NCBI GenBank assembly: GCA_965153355.1
Contig: OZ231127.1
Coordinates: 67,828,001 to 67,892,000 of the forward strand
From: Flaccisagitta enflata
Taxonomy: Eukaryota; Chaetognatha; Sagittoidea; Aphragmophora
Direction: 5' to 3'
DNA length: 64,000 bases
Positions 48,842 to 61,375 of this stretch are shown here, one piece after another. Position numbers and translations under genes: made by a program. The stretch's first letter is position 1; each line of letters begins with the position of its first letter. A model generated the notes under the pieces. It did no database searches. It was not told the origin of the DNA and saw nothing but the letters and a program-made list of their open reading frames with translations.

Positions 48842-48906
48842 CTTCTTCTTCTTCTTCTTCTTCTTCTTCTTCTTCTTCTTCTTCTTCTTCTTCTTCTTCT
48901 TCTTCT

Positions 48907-48941
<35 letters not shown>

Positions 48942-48985
48942 TTCATCCCCTATTTCTCTCAATCTTTCTCCCTCTCTTTCAATCT
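48236..48985 (+). repeat. 750-bp pyrimidine tract of TTC, TTTTTC and TTTCTG units
   Basis: Almost purely pyrimidine on the plus strand: (TTC)n blocks, (CTTTTT)n blocks (48600-48750) and TTTCTG hexamers (48650-48715). A 330-codon frame over it is an artefact. Confidence 0.95.
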
Positions 48986-49162
48986 CATTTTGAAGGATTA
49001 CTTGACAATGTTTTATGGGAATTCGTTTCCAATTGTGTCACCGTTCTTTACTCATCGTCATTAAATTCGTTGTCGTCACCTCTTGTGGAGATCATGCATC
49101 AACTCCGTCATCAATATACAAACTCTGCACTTACCCCTTATTATGATATTGTGGAAAGTTGA

Positions 49163-49165
<3 letters not shown>

Positions 49166-49226
<61 letters not shown>

Positions 49227-49416
49227 TTGTGCATACAGACAGACACACAGACAGTCAGAAAGACAAACAGATAGACGACAGACAGACTAAAAGACAGACA
49301 CGCAAAATTACAGACAGAAAGATAGACAGACACAGATAACCAGGGAAACTTGTAAAAGAGAAACAGAAAAAGAGACAGACAGACAAACAAACAGCTCGAC
49401 AGACTAACTGACAGCC

Positions 49417-49468
<52 letters not shown>
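49166..49468 (+). repeat. (GA)n and (CAGA)n cluster
   Basis: (GA)n 49166-49224, degenerate ACAGACAG-rich text, and pure (CAGA)n at 49418-49468. Confidence 0.9.
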
Positions 49469-49891
49469 GAAATCTTGAAGATTCGTGTCCCTCCACTCCT
49501 TCTTATTCGACATAGCTTGATAGTTGATAGTTTATCACATAAAACGAAGAAACGCACAAAAGGGACAAAAGGATCAAGAGTCCAAATCGTTCAATATCAA
49601 ACAAGAATTCGTGCTTTTAGTCGCAATTGCGTCTCAGCCATATTAAATGCATTAACCGATTTTTATGTTTTTTGGATCCCCCACGACAAAAAAAAGTGGT
49701 GGGCGATTTAGGGAACAGTAGCATTGCCATTGGCAGTGGGGGAAAGTAAAAGCGATACGAAAAGAATTACTGCTACTATAAACAGTGTTCATTGAATCTT
49801 AAGATAGTAACTATCGAGTTCTATGCGACATGAGCTTTAAATGGTGAAAATTGGAGAGGTAAAGGTTGTAAAATCTAATCATATCGAATCC

Positions 49892-50096
49892 TTTTTAGTC
49901 GCGTGCTACGCGACTCTACACCCCGCTTTGTCGGTCCGTCCGTCCGTCGGTCCGTCCGTCCGTCGATCACACTTTACTTTCTCGGCCTTAATGGGGTTTT
50001 TGGCCTTACTGCTCCTGCCCAAATGCTCCGCTGACCTCAATTATGGCCCCTGCCCACCCGCACGCGACTGGGGTAGCCGTGTATCCGGCCTTGTTA
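49892..50096 (-). mobile_element. Hairpin-ended element, family 1, full length
   Basis: TTTTTAGTCGCGTGCTACGC, ACACCCCGCTTTGTCGG, a (GGTCCGTC)n core, TGCTCCTGCCCAAATGCTC, CCCACCCGCACGCGACTGGG and GTATCCGGCCTTGTTA. One of the best-preserved copies; it aligns base by base with 61376-61586 in the other orientation. Confidence 0.75.
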
Positions 50097-50707
50097 GTTC
50101 TTACGATACTACCCATGAACGATGATTAGCCGCACAATTAGATCATTAATGTTTACAAGCCGATGATACAATGATACAATGATACAAGCCGACTTTTATC
50201 ATAGCCGATTAGACAAATTGAGATTTGAGAAAGCAACTCAGTGAATCTGATCGTTTCAACTGCGCTCAGAGGGAAACCAGACACTAGTTTAGGCTGTTCA
50301 GCCCTGTCTGGCTCCCTGGGTCTCCTCAATGTAACGTCAAGTTGTATAAGTCGCAATTAGAATTCGAATCCGCTTTATGTGTGTGTGTATTTCGTGTATT
50401 TTGTGTGTGTTGTCCACGTCATCCTACATGTCTGGGAGGAGGAGACAAAGAGAGTTATTCGCTGTGTGACGTCCGACTCCCGGGGATGCATAATGACCGA
50501 AGACCAGAACCCCAAAGACGCATCTTTCTCAACTCCTCGCTCATGTCAGTCTCAATACAACCAGGATTGAATAGAGAGAAAAACGGCCGCTGTCACCTGA
50601 TTGATGTCACTGGTAAAGCTTTTCTAAAAGAAAGTTGTTTTGCAAGAAACATCCTTCAAAAATCAGTCTCTAAGTTTATGTAACACAGTTTCGGTTCTTC
50701 ATTTCAG

Positions 50708-50828
50708 ATTTAGTTTTTAGGTGCGACAAACTACCTCTATAACTGGCCGTGTCCGTTGGTCGGTTGGTAACGCATTCGTTTTACGATACACACGTCGCAC
50801 CTTTTTGGCCTACTTGGCCTTGTTTTAG
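50708..50828 (-). mobile_element. Hairpin-ended element, possible family 3
   Basis: Begins TTTTTAGGTGCGACAAACTA and ends CGTCGCACCTTTTTGGCC then TACTTGGCCTTGTTTT, with CCGTTGGTCGGTTGG inside. Start and end signatures match families 1 and 2, but GGTGCGAC appears near both ends. Confidence 0.5.
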
Positions 50829-51830
50829 AAAACTTGAAGTGGTGCGGGTATTAACTGGTCAGTGAGAGTTCACAAGGCTCTCCTCCTTTTATTTCAGTTT
50901 AAGTGTAGTGAGGGATTCTGTTCCACTTGTCATATGATTACTGATGGAATGGTCGCAGGATACAAGTTATCATACGAGAATTCAACTTCAAGCGTCAATT
51001 TCTAGGATTCGAGTTGCTCAGCATACAAAATACTACTACAAAGACTAATTTTGAATGACTGGTGACGATTTCAGCTGATAAAAGACATCTGAGCAGTACA
51101 TTCGGAAAGAAACATTATCAACAACGGGAGAATGGAAGCCCAATCGGCGGATTTCTAAGTATAAAATGAGAAAGAAAAAGAAAAGGAAAGAGGGAATCAT
51201 TGGAAGGAACGAATTGGCGCATCTTGAATGCTCTGAACCCAAGGCACAAAAATGGTAACCTTTCTGTGTCAGACGGAGATTTCCACAGTGGGACAGTACC
51301 TAATAGTTCATCAGCAATAGAAATAACGCCAGAAATAAATTTAGAAAATTTGAAAAAAAAACTGTTGTTAGGACAATGAAAGCGCTTGTAAGATGCAAAA
51401 CTTATCAGCTTTTTAAAGGAATATATTCTTAGAATGGAACAATACATCTCATGCAGAACAAGTGGTAAACAAATGGACTGATCAAAATGTGTTTTTAAAA
51501 TAACATACAAAAAAAAAAACAGGAAAGAAAGCTTAAGGATAAGGCGCAAGACATAGATGATATTTGAAAACCGTGCATTCATTTATCGTGTACCTCCCAC
51601 AACAGTGTCCAATGATTCACCAATCTATACTTATGACAAGATTTATGTAACTGCTAAACTCTCAATGGAGTGTTTTTTCATGGTCCAGTTTCCGTGTTTC
51701 CATCCCACTGCACATTCAAGTCGCCGAAATTCGACTGGCGAGGGCAAGAAAATGTCTCCAGGGCCAAAGATAAAATGGCTTCCAATAAATCGCCTCTCGT
51801 CTATGAAAACATCGAGATGATGAAATGACC
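50829..51830. other. Non-coding or unrecognised stretch
   Basis: A 154-codon minus-strand frame (51118-51582) is present but has no recognisable domain and sits in A/T-rich sequence; it is not called as a gene. Confidence 0.4.
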
Positions 51831-51835
51831 GCAAA

Positions 51836-52003
51836 GAAGAAGAAGAAGAAGAAGAAGAAGAAGAAGAAGAAGAAGAAGAAGAAGAAGAAGAAGAAGAAGA
51901 AAAAGAAAAAGAAAAAGAAAAAGAAAAAGAAAAAGAAAAAGTAAAAGTAAAAGTAAAAGTAAAAGTAAAAGTAAAAGAAAAAGAAAAAGAAAAAGAAAAA
52001 GAA
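51836..52003 (+). repeat. (GAA)n-(GAAAAA)n-(GTAAAA)n microsatellite
   Basis: Ordered blocks: GAA units to about 51900, GAAAAA hexamers, GTAAAA hexamers (51940-51975), then GAAAAA again. Confidence 0.95.
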
Positions 52004-53735
52004 GAATGGAAAGACAAACACACAAAGTTCCAAGTTGACACGACCGACGAAGCGGATAATTTACGGCCAGGAATTCCTTTTCTCAGTTGTCACAATTTTC
52101 AATCGATGGCAACACGAGAGATACTGTCTGGCGAGACTGTGGTAAAAACTGGCGAGACTGTGTCGAAACTGTGTCAAAACCCTGGCGAGAGAACCGAGAG
52201 TGCGGCATAATAATACGGTGACTGTGGCAGAATCATGGCAAAATTGAGGCGTGACTGCGTCAAAGCTGCGTTTTACAGAGCACAATCGAGCTTTGAAAAA
52301 AAAACTATCCGCGCATTCCATGATACTTCAGCTGTGGCCAAGTGTTATCGATTTGGTTAGGTTTTAAGGTTTACCTGAACCTATGATGATATGAAAATCC
52401 ATAGTAGATTTAGCCATAATTTTGGCATGTGGTCAAACACACAAAAAGTATTCCATGAGAAGATCTGAATCTGTTCGAGTGACAGGCAGCGGACAGAATT
52501 ATCGTAAGAGGAAGAGGCGGAGACAATTCTCGAGACAAACAAACAAATTTACGGCTCGTAAATATACTCGGATACGAAAGGCAGGAATTACAAATTGAAG
52601 GACATGCAAGAAGTTAGGAACTGAGAATGTCAGTGGTAAGCGAACAGTAGCAGCAACTGAAACCTGGTGCTATCGAGATAGATAGAGCAACAGACAGAGA
52701 AAAAGGCAGAACAACAAACAAACAGAGACAGACAAAACATGAAGACTAATATAACAACAAACAATCAAAAAAAAAAAAAAAGAATACAGGCTATCAGACA
52801 GTCAGATTGAGAGGTAGACAAGACACTCAGGCAAATGAAGCAACAGTCAGACGAACAGAGATACAGATTTGATATCTATGCAAATAAAACAACAAACCGC
52901 CAAAAAGAATGACGGACAAACAGACATACAGGCCAATAGATCCCATATTCAGCTCAGACGATATAAAAGTGACGTAATGGCTTCTGACTTAGCTTCGCTG
53001 CCATGGCAAGGTCGTAAAATTCCTAATTCCTAAATGGGCAAAAAAGACCCCCTTTTTTGTAACAAAATAATGAATAGATCAAACAGAATTTTGCTTCCTT
53101 TTCAGTTCCATCACCAGACATGTAAATGTCTAGAATGGATCAATAGATGGTTGAATGTTCGGCTTAGCCAGACGTGAATTTATGAGCAAACAGCTCGTAA
53201 TTCTAGGTTTCGTTGCCAAAATTCTCAATATCCAGATGCCTAGCTATGTTAGCAGTTCAAAATCTGTCATGATAAAATAAAAAAGACCCATCAAAACTGA
53301 GGTTGAGGTAAGTTAGCGATATTGCAACCTCAAATGATTACAACAATATCTACATTCTAACAATATATGCCATGTGTAAAAATACGTAGTCTGAGAGTGG
53401 CAGACAGAAAGAGAGACAAACACACAGACAGACAAACAGACAAAGGCATGGACAGAGAAAAGGAAAGACACCGACACAAAGCGATGGAAAAGCACAAAGA
53501 GAGACACTGAAAGAGAAAGGATTAGCGACACTCATTCCTTTTGTCTTCTTTTTTTAATAAAAAAAAATGTCCGCGGTCCCCCAAAAAAGCCGACGACAAA
53601 GTTGGGCTTAGAACTCGCGCCCAGAGCTCAGCTTCTACTTTCCCCCTGTCTCCGTCTTCTGTCTCATTCGTTCTGTCTGTTTTTTTACTGACTCTTTTGT
53701 TGCTGCCTGTCTCTGTATGGCTTAGTATCTTTCTC
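52004..53735. other. Non-coding stretch
   Basis: Includes a small cluster of CTGGCGAGACTGTG-type units (52125-52200), ACAGAC-rich text (52680-52930) and ACAGACAAAC text (53400-53450). No gene recognised. Confidence 0.5.
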
Positions 53736-53915
<180 letters not shown>

Positions 53916-54261
53916 CCTGTCTCTTTGTCGCGTTGTCTCTGTCTCTGTGTGTCTCTATCTCGTCTTGCGATGCCTTTGTCTCTATCTCGTCTGGCGTCTG
54001 GCCGCGGTTCCTCTGACCTTTCGCTTTCATTTCCTTTTTATGGCTCCCATGAAAAATGCGGCGGACTTTTTCGTGGAAAAAACTCGTTAAAAAAAGTTGC
54101 GGGTGGAGAATCTAAAAGAAGGGGTAAAACGGGTTTAGCAATGGAATCAGGATTTGAATAAAAGGGGATGGATGGAACAACTAGGGCAGATATGATGGTA
54201 GAGATCGTATCATAAATTTGTCGAACCGAAAGCGGTAAAAAAAGTCAATATTTGTCCGTTT

Positions 54262-54550
54262 GGGCAGCGGCCTGGAAAGAATCGATGACCTATGCTTTGA
54301 AGTAGGTGGATGTACTATCTCCTTCCTTTTCTTCTTCTCCTCCCTCAGGCCTTAGGGCCCAAAGCTAAGATGGTGGCATTGAGGCCCAAATCTCAGCATT
54401 GAAACCTCTATCAAAGCTATAGTGCCCATATCACAGCCTAACAGTCTCTATCTCCGCCCCGTGATCCTTCATTCCCTCAACATCTCATTGCCACATACAA
54501 TAACTCAGAGGCCCCGGGTACCGCTGAGTATCTAACGCTTTTGCGATTAA
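54262..54550. mobile_element. Foldback element, degenerate copy 6
   Basis: GGGCAGCGGCCTGGAAAGAA, GATGACCTATGCTTTGAAG, diverged CCTCAGGCCTTAGGGCC-type units and the module GGGTACCGCTGAGTATCTAA. Confidence 0.55.
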
Positions 54551-54618
54551 TTCCTCTAACGTTTTCGTCCTGCGCGCGATCAATTTGAGTCTCCAGCCTT
54601 CCGTCCAGGTCCAGGCCT

Positions 54619-54868
54619 TTTTTGGATGCGTTGGGCAGGAACGCATCTCTAGGAGAGGGTCTGTCCATCCGTCTTTGCATCCAACCGTCCATTACACCTG
54701 TACAAAAAACTGCGTTTCTTGGCTGTTTTTAGCGCCGCTCAGATCCTCTACTGAATCAGATGATCGACAAACCTGTTTGTAGAGCCACCTTTAATACTCT
54801 GACGTTTCATCAAATGTGATACACGCAGAGACATAGTCCGGAAGCATCGTTGCCCGATCTAGCTTGTT
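54619..54868 (-). mobile_element. Hairpin-ended dispersed element, family 2, copy 2
   Basis: Reverse-complement relative of 784-1077. On the minus strand it runs from AACAAGCTAGATCGGGCAAC through a short GGA-rich core to the hairpin GATGCGTTC...AACGCATC and CAAAAAA. It is more diverged in the core. It abuts a degenerate foldback element (54262-54550). Confidence 0.65.
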
Positions 54869-55400
54869 CATTGACAAAAGTATTGATCAGATTGTTTACA
54901 AACTATTGCCAAACAGCCTAAACTAGAAGTTGTAACTCTTTCTGTCTGTGGTTCTATCTCCGATTGCATCACTAAAAGCTCCTGTATTTTCTTTTCATAG
55001 ATACTTTTCCCGATTCCCCCGACTACTCTAACTTGATTCGTTATTACAAGGCTGAGTTGCTCATTTCCCCTTTCATCCCCTTAGCCTCCAAGGCTCCACA
55101 TCTTCTTCCTCTTGTCAAGATTGCACAAGCTCATGGCTGTCATTTACCCACTCTTTCTCCACACTGCTCTGCTTACGTATGCTACAGTAATACAGTACAG
55201 TCAGTACTACTCTGTAATTATTGAATACAAACACGCTTCGGTACTACTCACTCAGGTCATGGTTGCCATTTCTCCCATTTACCCTTCTCTCTTTTTTGGG
55301 CCCAGACTTTTTCCCCTTTCCTGTAAAACTACAAAGGATACGCTTCGGTACCGCACAGTCTAGCCCAGAGGCTGAGAGTTGAGAGCGGGACGCCGCGCTC
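54869..55400. other. Non-coding unique stretch
   Basis: No repeat or gene recognised. CTCATGGCTGTCATTTACCC at 55131 and CTCAGGTCATGGTTGCCATT at 55250 suggest a diverged duplication of about 120 bp. Confidence 0.4.
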
Positions 55401-55434
55401 TCGTTGGAAGTCAAAGCAAAAAGCCACCGCCAAA

Positions 55435-55592
55435 ACTGAAGCCGCCGTGGCCGCCACCACCGTCGCCGCTGCTGTCGCTGCTGCTGCCGCCACCACCGTC
55501 GCCGCTGCTGTCGCTGTTGTCACCGCTGCAGCCGCCGCCGCAGTTGCCTTCGCCATCGTCGCCGCCACCACCACCGCCGCGGCCGCCGCTTT
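55435..55592 (+). repeat. G/C-rich trinucleotide tract
   Basis: GCCGCCACCACCGTCGCCGC-type text with an internal 45-bp direct repeat (GTCGCCGCTGCTGTCGCTG occurs twice). An Ala/Val/Thr-rich minus-strand frame is probably an artefact. It stands out from the A/T-rich surroundings. Confidence 0.7.
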
Positions 55593-55719
55593 AAGATTTA
55601 CAACTGATTTGTAACGGTAAAACTTTCTTTGCCCAAATTTACGAGCAACTGAATTCTTTATGGTTTCACAATTCACTCAGAGCGCACGAACTAAACGCAC
55701 GAGCGAGGTGCGCATCGAA

Positions 55720-56399
55720 AGAGAGAGAGAGAGAGAGAGAGAGAGGACACAGCTGTACAGATAGATTGATATTCAGCTGGACAAAAAAGATTGGCCGATA
55801 GAACGTGGATATCGGGGGAAACAGTTTTGTCATTTGCGACGTATGACAAAGAAGAAAAGCGTTTGAAATGTTAAAAGAAGTGGATGTACGCTTCATGCTA
55901 GCTCTTGCTCTCCAACGGATGGACTTTCGATTTCCCAAGACTGTAGCTGCGCAAATAATGGATGGATGGGGCCAACGGATTCTTCAGCTGACAAGCTGAC
56001 AAGCTGCCTATCAGCAGACTGAAGAACAAACTGACTGCCAGTGATGTGAACAATCATATGGGCAAATGGCTAAGCACGTGAGTGCAAATTTAACAACTTC
56101 AAACCCGAGATGAAAACTCCGAAACGGCGAGGCTATTCATCTGACGGAACTTACTTTTCGAATAGTCGAATAGATTCCATCATAGAAATCTGCAAGGATG
56201 AAAACTAATTCATATCTTTTTACTCTTTTAGAGTCCTTCCATCTATCTTTCTGCCTCTCAGAGACCACCAACTGTAGTTATGAACATGAATAAGATGGGA
56301 AAAAAGAAATTCTCGCTCAAAAACATAAATGTCAGCCCTTATTTCATAAATTTGTAGCCCCATGATGTATCCATTCATTCATCCTCCCTCTGCCTCATT

Positions 56400-56400
<1 letters not shown>
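55720..56400. other. Non-coding unique stretch with a short (GA)n
   Basis: (GA)n at 55720-55745, otherwise unique. No gene recognised. Confidence 0.5.

Positions 56401-56401
<1 letters not shown>

Positions 56402-56490
<89 letters not shown>
56402..56490 (+). repeat. (CT)n microsatellite
   Basis: A pure (CT)n tract. Confidence 0.95.
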
Positions 56491-56492
<2 letters not shown>

Positions 56493-56884
56493 CTTCTCAA
56501 TGCATCAACGCACACAAAGACTTGGAATAAATAAATCTTTTGAATGTTCTGATCACATGACCCAAGACTGGTCATAAACTAAGTTTCCTTTCACGCAACA
56601 ACCAATGAGGTTCAAGGCTCATCCCAATGTTAACAACCAATCAAAGAAGCAGACAAATTGAACCTTGTCCTTCATTTAGGTCTTTATGTCTTTTCTTAAT
56701 TCTGTCATTCCCTCTGTCCGTTGGACGCGTCTGCAGTCAGTCAGTCTGAAGTTACCCAATAGTTCTTTTTCTTTTTCAGGCTTTTTCGAAGAGGTGGTTT
56801 GTCTCTGTCTGTTTATCGTTTCTGCCAGTCTGTTTGCCTTTCAGTCTATCTTTCTGTCTTTCTTTCTTTCTGTCGGTCTCGGTC

Positions 56885-56995
<111 letters not shown>

Positions 56996-56999
56996 TGTT

Positions 57000-57650
57000 C
57001 ATCTTCCTGCGGTTCCATTTCATTCATTTTGTTTCTCATCTTTGTACGCAAAGCGGCAGAAACGTTAAATCATGATTTGAAAGCGGACTGACTGATTTGC
57101 GGGACGTCCCTTGACTCTTTCATTCTTTGGTCACGTGTTTAAAGTCTTAACTTGTGGTCACGAAGTTTCCATTCCGGGCAGCAGCTACGGACACATTTAC
57201 GGATCTCGGACTCGATTTTCTTTAGTCTTTCCTTTCATACAGGCCATATCCGTCCATACACGCATACGATCACTGAATGTAAAGCTGATGGAAAAGATGA
57301 TTAATCAGAAATGAATACATGACACTGTTGAGTTGCTGACTGTTGTTCCGCTCAACAATCATACAAGCCCACTTGATTGCCTCATCAAATCATGTAGCTC
57401 CTCATCAGAAAAAATGGCCTAGTCGAGTTCAAAAACGCGGACGTGAGCTGGTTCACGTGACGGAGAAACGTGGACACAAGGAAAATCGCGTTTCATTAAT
57501 TTGACTCTATCAAGATTTGTCTTATGCAATTCTATCTGCTCTACGAAGGCTAATGCTATCACTCTCCTAAAATGTGATAATTTTCGCGTTTTGAAAACAA
57601 AAAGGCAAGCATAAAGGTTTTTGGGATGAAGTCATAATGGAAAACAACTT
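57000..57650. other. Non-coding unique stretch
   Basis: No repeat, ORF or RNA gene recognised. Confidence 0.5.
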
Positions 57651-57656
57651 GTTTCA

Positions 57657-57845
<189 letters not shown>

Positions 57846-58060
57846 CACGTTATAAACGGGCCACTCGGTCTCTCGCTATCTCCGTTTGCTTAAACCACTG
57901 CACTCACTCCACTCACTCACTATGTTTGCTTTGCTTTCTTGCTTCATTCACTTCATTCACTTCCTCGTGGGTTGTAAATAAATGTTTATGCTGTAAATGC
58001 ATTTCACGAGAAAGAACGCGATTTTTCGTCTGTCGAAACAAGCCCTCAGGTATGAAACAC

Positions 58061-58203
58061 AACAAGGCTGGATACTCGGCAATCTAGTCGCGGACGGGTG
58101 GGCAGGAGCAGTAATGCATAAACTTGCAATTCAAAAATGTGGCCGACCGATGGACCAACCGACATACCAACCGACTCGGCAAAGTGTAGAGTCGCATGTC
58201 CGG
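58061..58203 (+). mobile_element. Hairpin-ended element, family 1, uninterrupted short copy
   Basis: AACAAGGCTGGATACTCGGC, AGTCGCGGACGGGTGGGCAG, GAGCAGTAATGCATAAAC, GACCGATGGACCAACCGAC, CAAAGTGTAGAGTCGCATG. It serves as the empty-site reference for the nested copy at 8265-8654. Confidence 0.65.
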
Positions 58204-58312
58204 AAGGAAGGAAAAATGAAAAAAATAAACACGGACCAACTACAGGGTGTTCAATCTCAAAGTGGGAAAATTAAAAAGCTTACAATTCTAAACGCACTTG
58301 GTCAGTGGTTTC

Positions 58313-59531
58313 CTATCTTGCTAAAAAGTATATAGACAAGATTATATGCAGCCCCTTTGTTTATCATGGAATACATTAGACATTTGAAAGACACAACTAG
58401 TATTTTGTCTGACCTTTCTGGGCATTAACTATGGCTATTGAGAGCCTAGGCATGCTGCTATTAGGTGATTGGATGTAAGATAACCATGGCAAAAAAAAAA
58501 ACCGTACATGGCGGTTTCTGATGCCTTTGACCGGCTTAGCCTCAATGAAAATACAAAAAATCAGTGACCGTTTGAAAGATCTTCGAAAGTTCTTCAAATC
58601 TAGACCAAGCAGAAAGTTATAGCTCAATTGGTTTGGAAATGGCAACAGTTTGAAGTGAGCATCCCCATAATCTGTCAATTGAAGGTATTCAGTACTTTTA
58701 GTTCTTTTAAAAGCATAAAAAACATATCTGACAAATGGAAACTAAGAAAAATTTAAGGGAAATTGAAAATGTAACTCATCATCTACAAAATGGCGCAAAG
58801 CTGACCTTTTTAAGTCAATCCGTTTAGAAATGGTAATCAAATAAAGACTTTTAGTCCATGAATTCAAGTTAGTAAAAAACGCCATATCTGGCAGATTTCA
58901 ATTTGACACTTTTTTTTTAAATTAACATAGTTTCAAGTTAAAATTTCAAGTTAAAATTTCGTTCTACGACTCAGATGAAAGATTTTTTGAAGCTCTTTAG
59001 AATGGTCATGGATTTTATGTACTTTTTCAAAAGCAGCACCAAGTTATGGTAGAAATGAGCAATGTACGATTTTTTTTTTGGCCATGGTTAGTGTAACGTT
59101 CTCCTACAACTTGAGAACGATTCTCTTGAGCCTGGACATGCAGCTACAACTGCAGCTAGTGCATCTGACGCTGTGAAAGTTTGATCAGATTGTTGTCTGG
59201 ATTATTTCCAGGCCAACTTGACACCAACTTGACGCCAACTTGACACCAACTTGTAACCCTGGTCTGAACAAAAAGGCTCATTTGTAACTAACAATGATGC
59301 GCTTAGAACTATGAAATTCTTAAATGCAATTTTTTTGGCTATTTTCTGCATTGGGTAGCAATTTTGTTTTGCTTGTCACTTCTAAAGAACTAAACTTAAA
59401 GCATTGCGGTTTGCGCCATTAGCTCGGAAATTCGATGAAGTTTCCAGACATCACCGATTTTCTTATGTTTGCATCATACTCTTGGTAGTTATGCCCCATA
59501 ACGCTTGTCTATATACATATTAGCAAGATAG
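58313..59531. mobile_element. 1.2-kb TIR element
   Basis: Ends share CTATCTTGCTAA, then GTATATAGACAAG with TTAT and a G/C-rich GGGC-type stretch, in inverted orientation (about 27 bp with few mismatches). No ORF of note: an 84-bp to 280-bp set of short frames only. Its right part (59320-59480) is related to 32220-32395 in the opposite orientation, so the family is dispersed. Confidence 0.65.
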
Positions 59532-59567
59532 TCCATTCATTTTTCTCTTGTAGTATCATATTTGACG

Positions 59568-59706
59568 TTTTTAGTCGCGGACTAGCGACTCTATAAGAGG
59601 CTTTGTCCGTCGGTCGGTCGGTTGGTTGGTTGGTTGGTCGGTTGGTTACGCTCCAGTCCCTGCCCACCCGTCCGCGACTGGTATTGGCCGTGTATCCGGC
59701 CTTGTT
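59568..59706 (-). mobile_element. Hairpin-ended element, family 1
   Basis: TTTTTAGTCGCGGACTAGCG, CTATAAGAGGCTTTGTCCG, (GGTTGGTT)n, CTGCCCACCCGTCCGCGACT, GTGTATCCGGCCTTGTTT. About 139 bp and complete. It lies just outside the TIR element ending at 59531. Confidence 0.7.
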
Positions 59707-59979
59707 TGTGTACAAATTTTATTGGTCTAGCTTAAATCGTTTGCCCACAACATCAATTAGAAGTAAAACGAGTGGTTACAGTTGAGGCTCAAAAAATCAT
59801 GTTTTTATCATCACCGTTTTTCAATATTCTGCCTTTAATTCTTAAACAACTTGATAACCGGTGCCAGATTGGTATCAGATGTAAACGTTTTCAAATTATA
59901 CTTCATTTGAGACCAATCTGGCAAATGTAGCTCAAATCGTTTTCAAATCGTTTTGTTGGTATCAGATGCTTTTGATTTC

Positions 59980-60020
59980 AGGGCAAGCCAGTTGTAGAGT
60001 CGCGTAGCACGCGACTCAAA
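59980..60020 (+). mobile_element. Hairpin-ended element, 3' end fragment
   Basis: Only the terminal GTAGAGTCGCGTAGCACGCG plus ACTCAAAAA remains. Confidence 0.5.
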
Positions 60021-60084
60021 AAGGTAAGAAAGGGAAAAAAATGAACGGGGCTGCGTTTGAGCTTATGCATGCATCTCACGATAA

Positions 60085-60235
60085 ACAATGAATGAATGAA
60101 TGGATGAATGAATCAATGAGCAATCGGGTCTATGAATGAATGAATGAATGAATGAATGAATGAATGAATGAATGAAAAAATGAATGAATGAAAAAATGAA
60201 TAAATGGATAACTGAATGAATGAATGAGTGAATTA
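60085..60235 (+). repeat. (AATG)n microsatellite
   Basis: (GAAT)n with AAAAATG and GGATG interruptions. Confidence 0.9.
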
Positions 60236-60296
60236 TTTGATCAAAGTAATGAAAGCGAGAAGGTCTATAGAAAGATGAGAATGCATGTTTACCAGT

Positions 60297-60445
60297 TGCA
60301 GGATACACGGCAGGACAGTCATGGACGGTTGCGCAGGAGCTGAAATGCAAAAACCGCTCACAATTAGAAAATGTTACGGACGGGTTGACGGAGTTACGGA
60401 CAGACCACAGGGCAAGTTCTGGAGTCGCGTGTCCGTGGGTAAAAA
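60297..60445 (+). mobile_element. Hairpin-ended element, family 1, diverged copy
   Basis: TGCAGGATACACGGCAGGAC, GCGCAGGAGCTGAAATGC, CTCACAATTAGAAAATG, a GGACGGGTTGACGG core and GGAGTCGCGTGTCCGTGGGT then AAAAA. Confidence 0.6.
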
Positions 60446-60769
60446 CGCACAAATTTGACCTCAAGTTAGCTAGATGGTGGAACTTGCATGTAGAATAGGG
60501 TGGTCCCGAATTGGGTCAAATTTCATATATTCACCGTGCCCTGGAAAACATAAAGCATGAAACCCATCGGCAGATATTTATCAATTTTTATCGATTTTTT
60601 CCTGGAAAAGGCAAACCTTTCACAGTGGCGCATTTTACGCAGATTAGAATTGGATGCTGGCTAGGAGAAGATTAATACTCGACTTTAAAAAAATCCGCAC
60701 CCTATTTTGAGTTGATGAATAAGAAAAAAAATCATTTGATCATTTTCTTCCATTCTAGACCAATCCCAG

Positions 60770-61070
60770 ATCTGCATCTCAAGCAGTTTAGGAGCCAGAG
60801 CTTAGCCTCAAATTCCAAGCCCAAGGCTCACTTCCAAACCTTCAGCCTCACATCCCAGCCTGGAGGCTCAAATCTCAGCCTCATGGCTAAAATCAAAACC
60901 TGGAGGCACAAATCCCAGCATTGAGGCTTAAATCCCATTCAAAAACCTCTAGACCTACTAAGCGTAGTTCATCAGCCCCTTCAGGGCCACTACCCCTTTC
61001 ACCATCACACAACCACATAAACTCACAAGGGGCAACGGGTACTGCTGACCATCTGACGCTTTTGTGATTA
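60770..61070. mobile_element. Foldback element, degenerate copy 7
   Basis: Eight to nine 20-bp units (TCACATCCCAGCCTGGAGGC type), GTTCATCAGCCCCTTCAGGG and GCCACTACCCC, and the module GGGTACTGCTGACCATCTGA. It pairs best with copy 3 in the opposite orientation. Confidence 0.65.
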
Positions 61071-61375
61071 TTTACTTTTTTGGCGATTTTCAGGTTTTTG
61101 GGCTCACAGCTCCTTCCCAAATGCCATCATAAGTCATTCTAAGTTATTTCAAGTCATTTTAAGTCATATTAAAGTATATTAAAAGCATGCTTCTATTGAA
61201 GATGAAAAACGCGTTTGTTCCTTTTGAAAGCGTTCACAGCGTGAACACATTTAAGAAATTCAACTGTCACACGCGGAAGTGAGCAAAGTGAGTGAGTGAG
61301 CCCATGAACGGAGTGAGCGAGCAAAGTGATCATAGCAAAGCAGAGTGAACATAGCGAGTGACTGAGTGGCCAATT

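Noticed and set aside
48170-49162. A 330-codon plus-strand open frame
   Set aside because: It is the translation of a pyrimidine microsatellite (poly-Phe, poly-Leu, poly-Ser) with no other protein character.
50342-50683. A 113-codon plus-strand frame with many Cys residues
   Set aside because: Cys come from a GTGTGTGT stretch; the rest shows no family pattern.
51118-51582. A 154-codon minus-strand frame
   Set aside because: A/T-rich with no domain, no start context support and no neighbouring gene signal; kept only as an unrecognised stretch.
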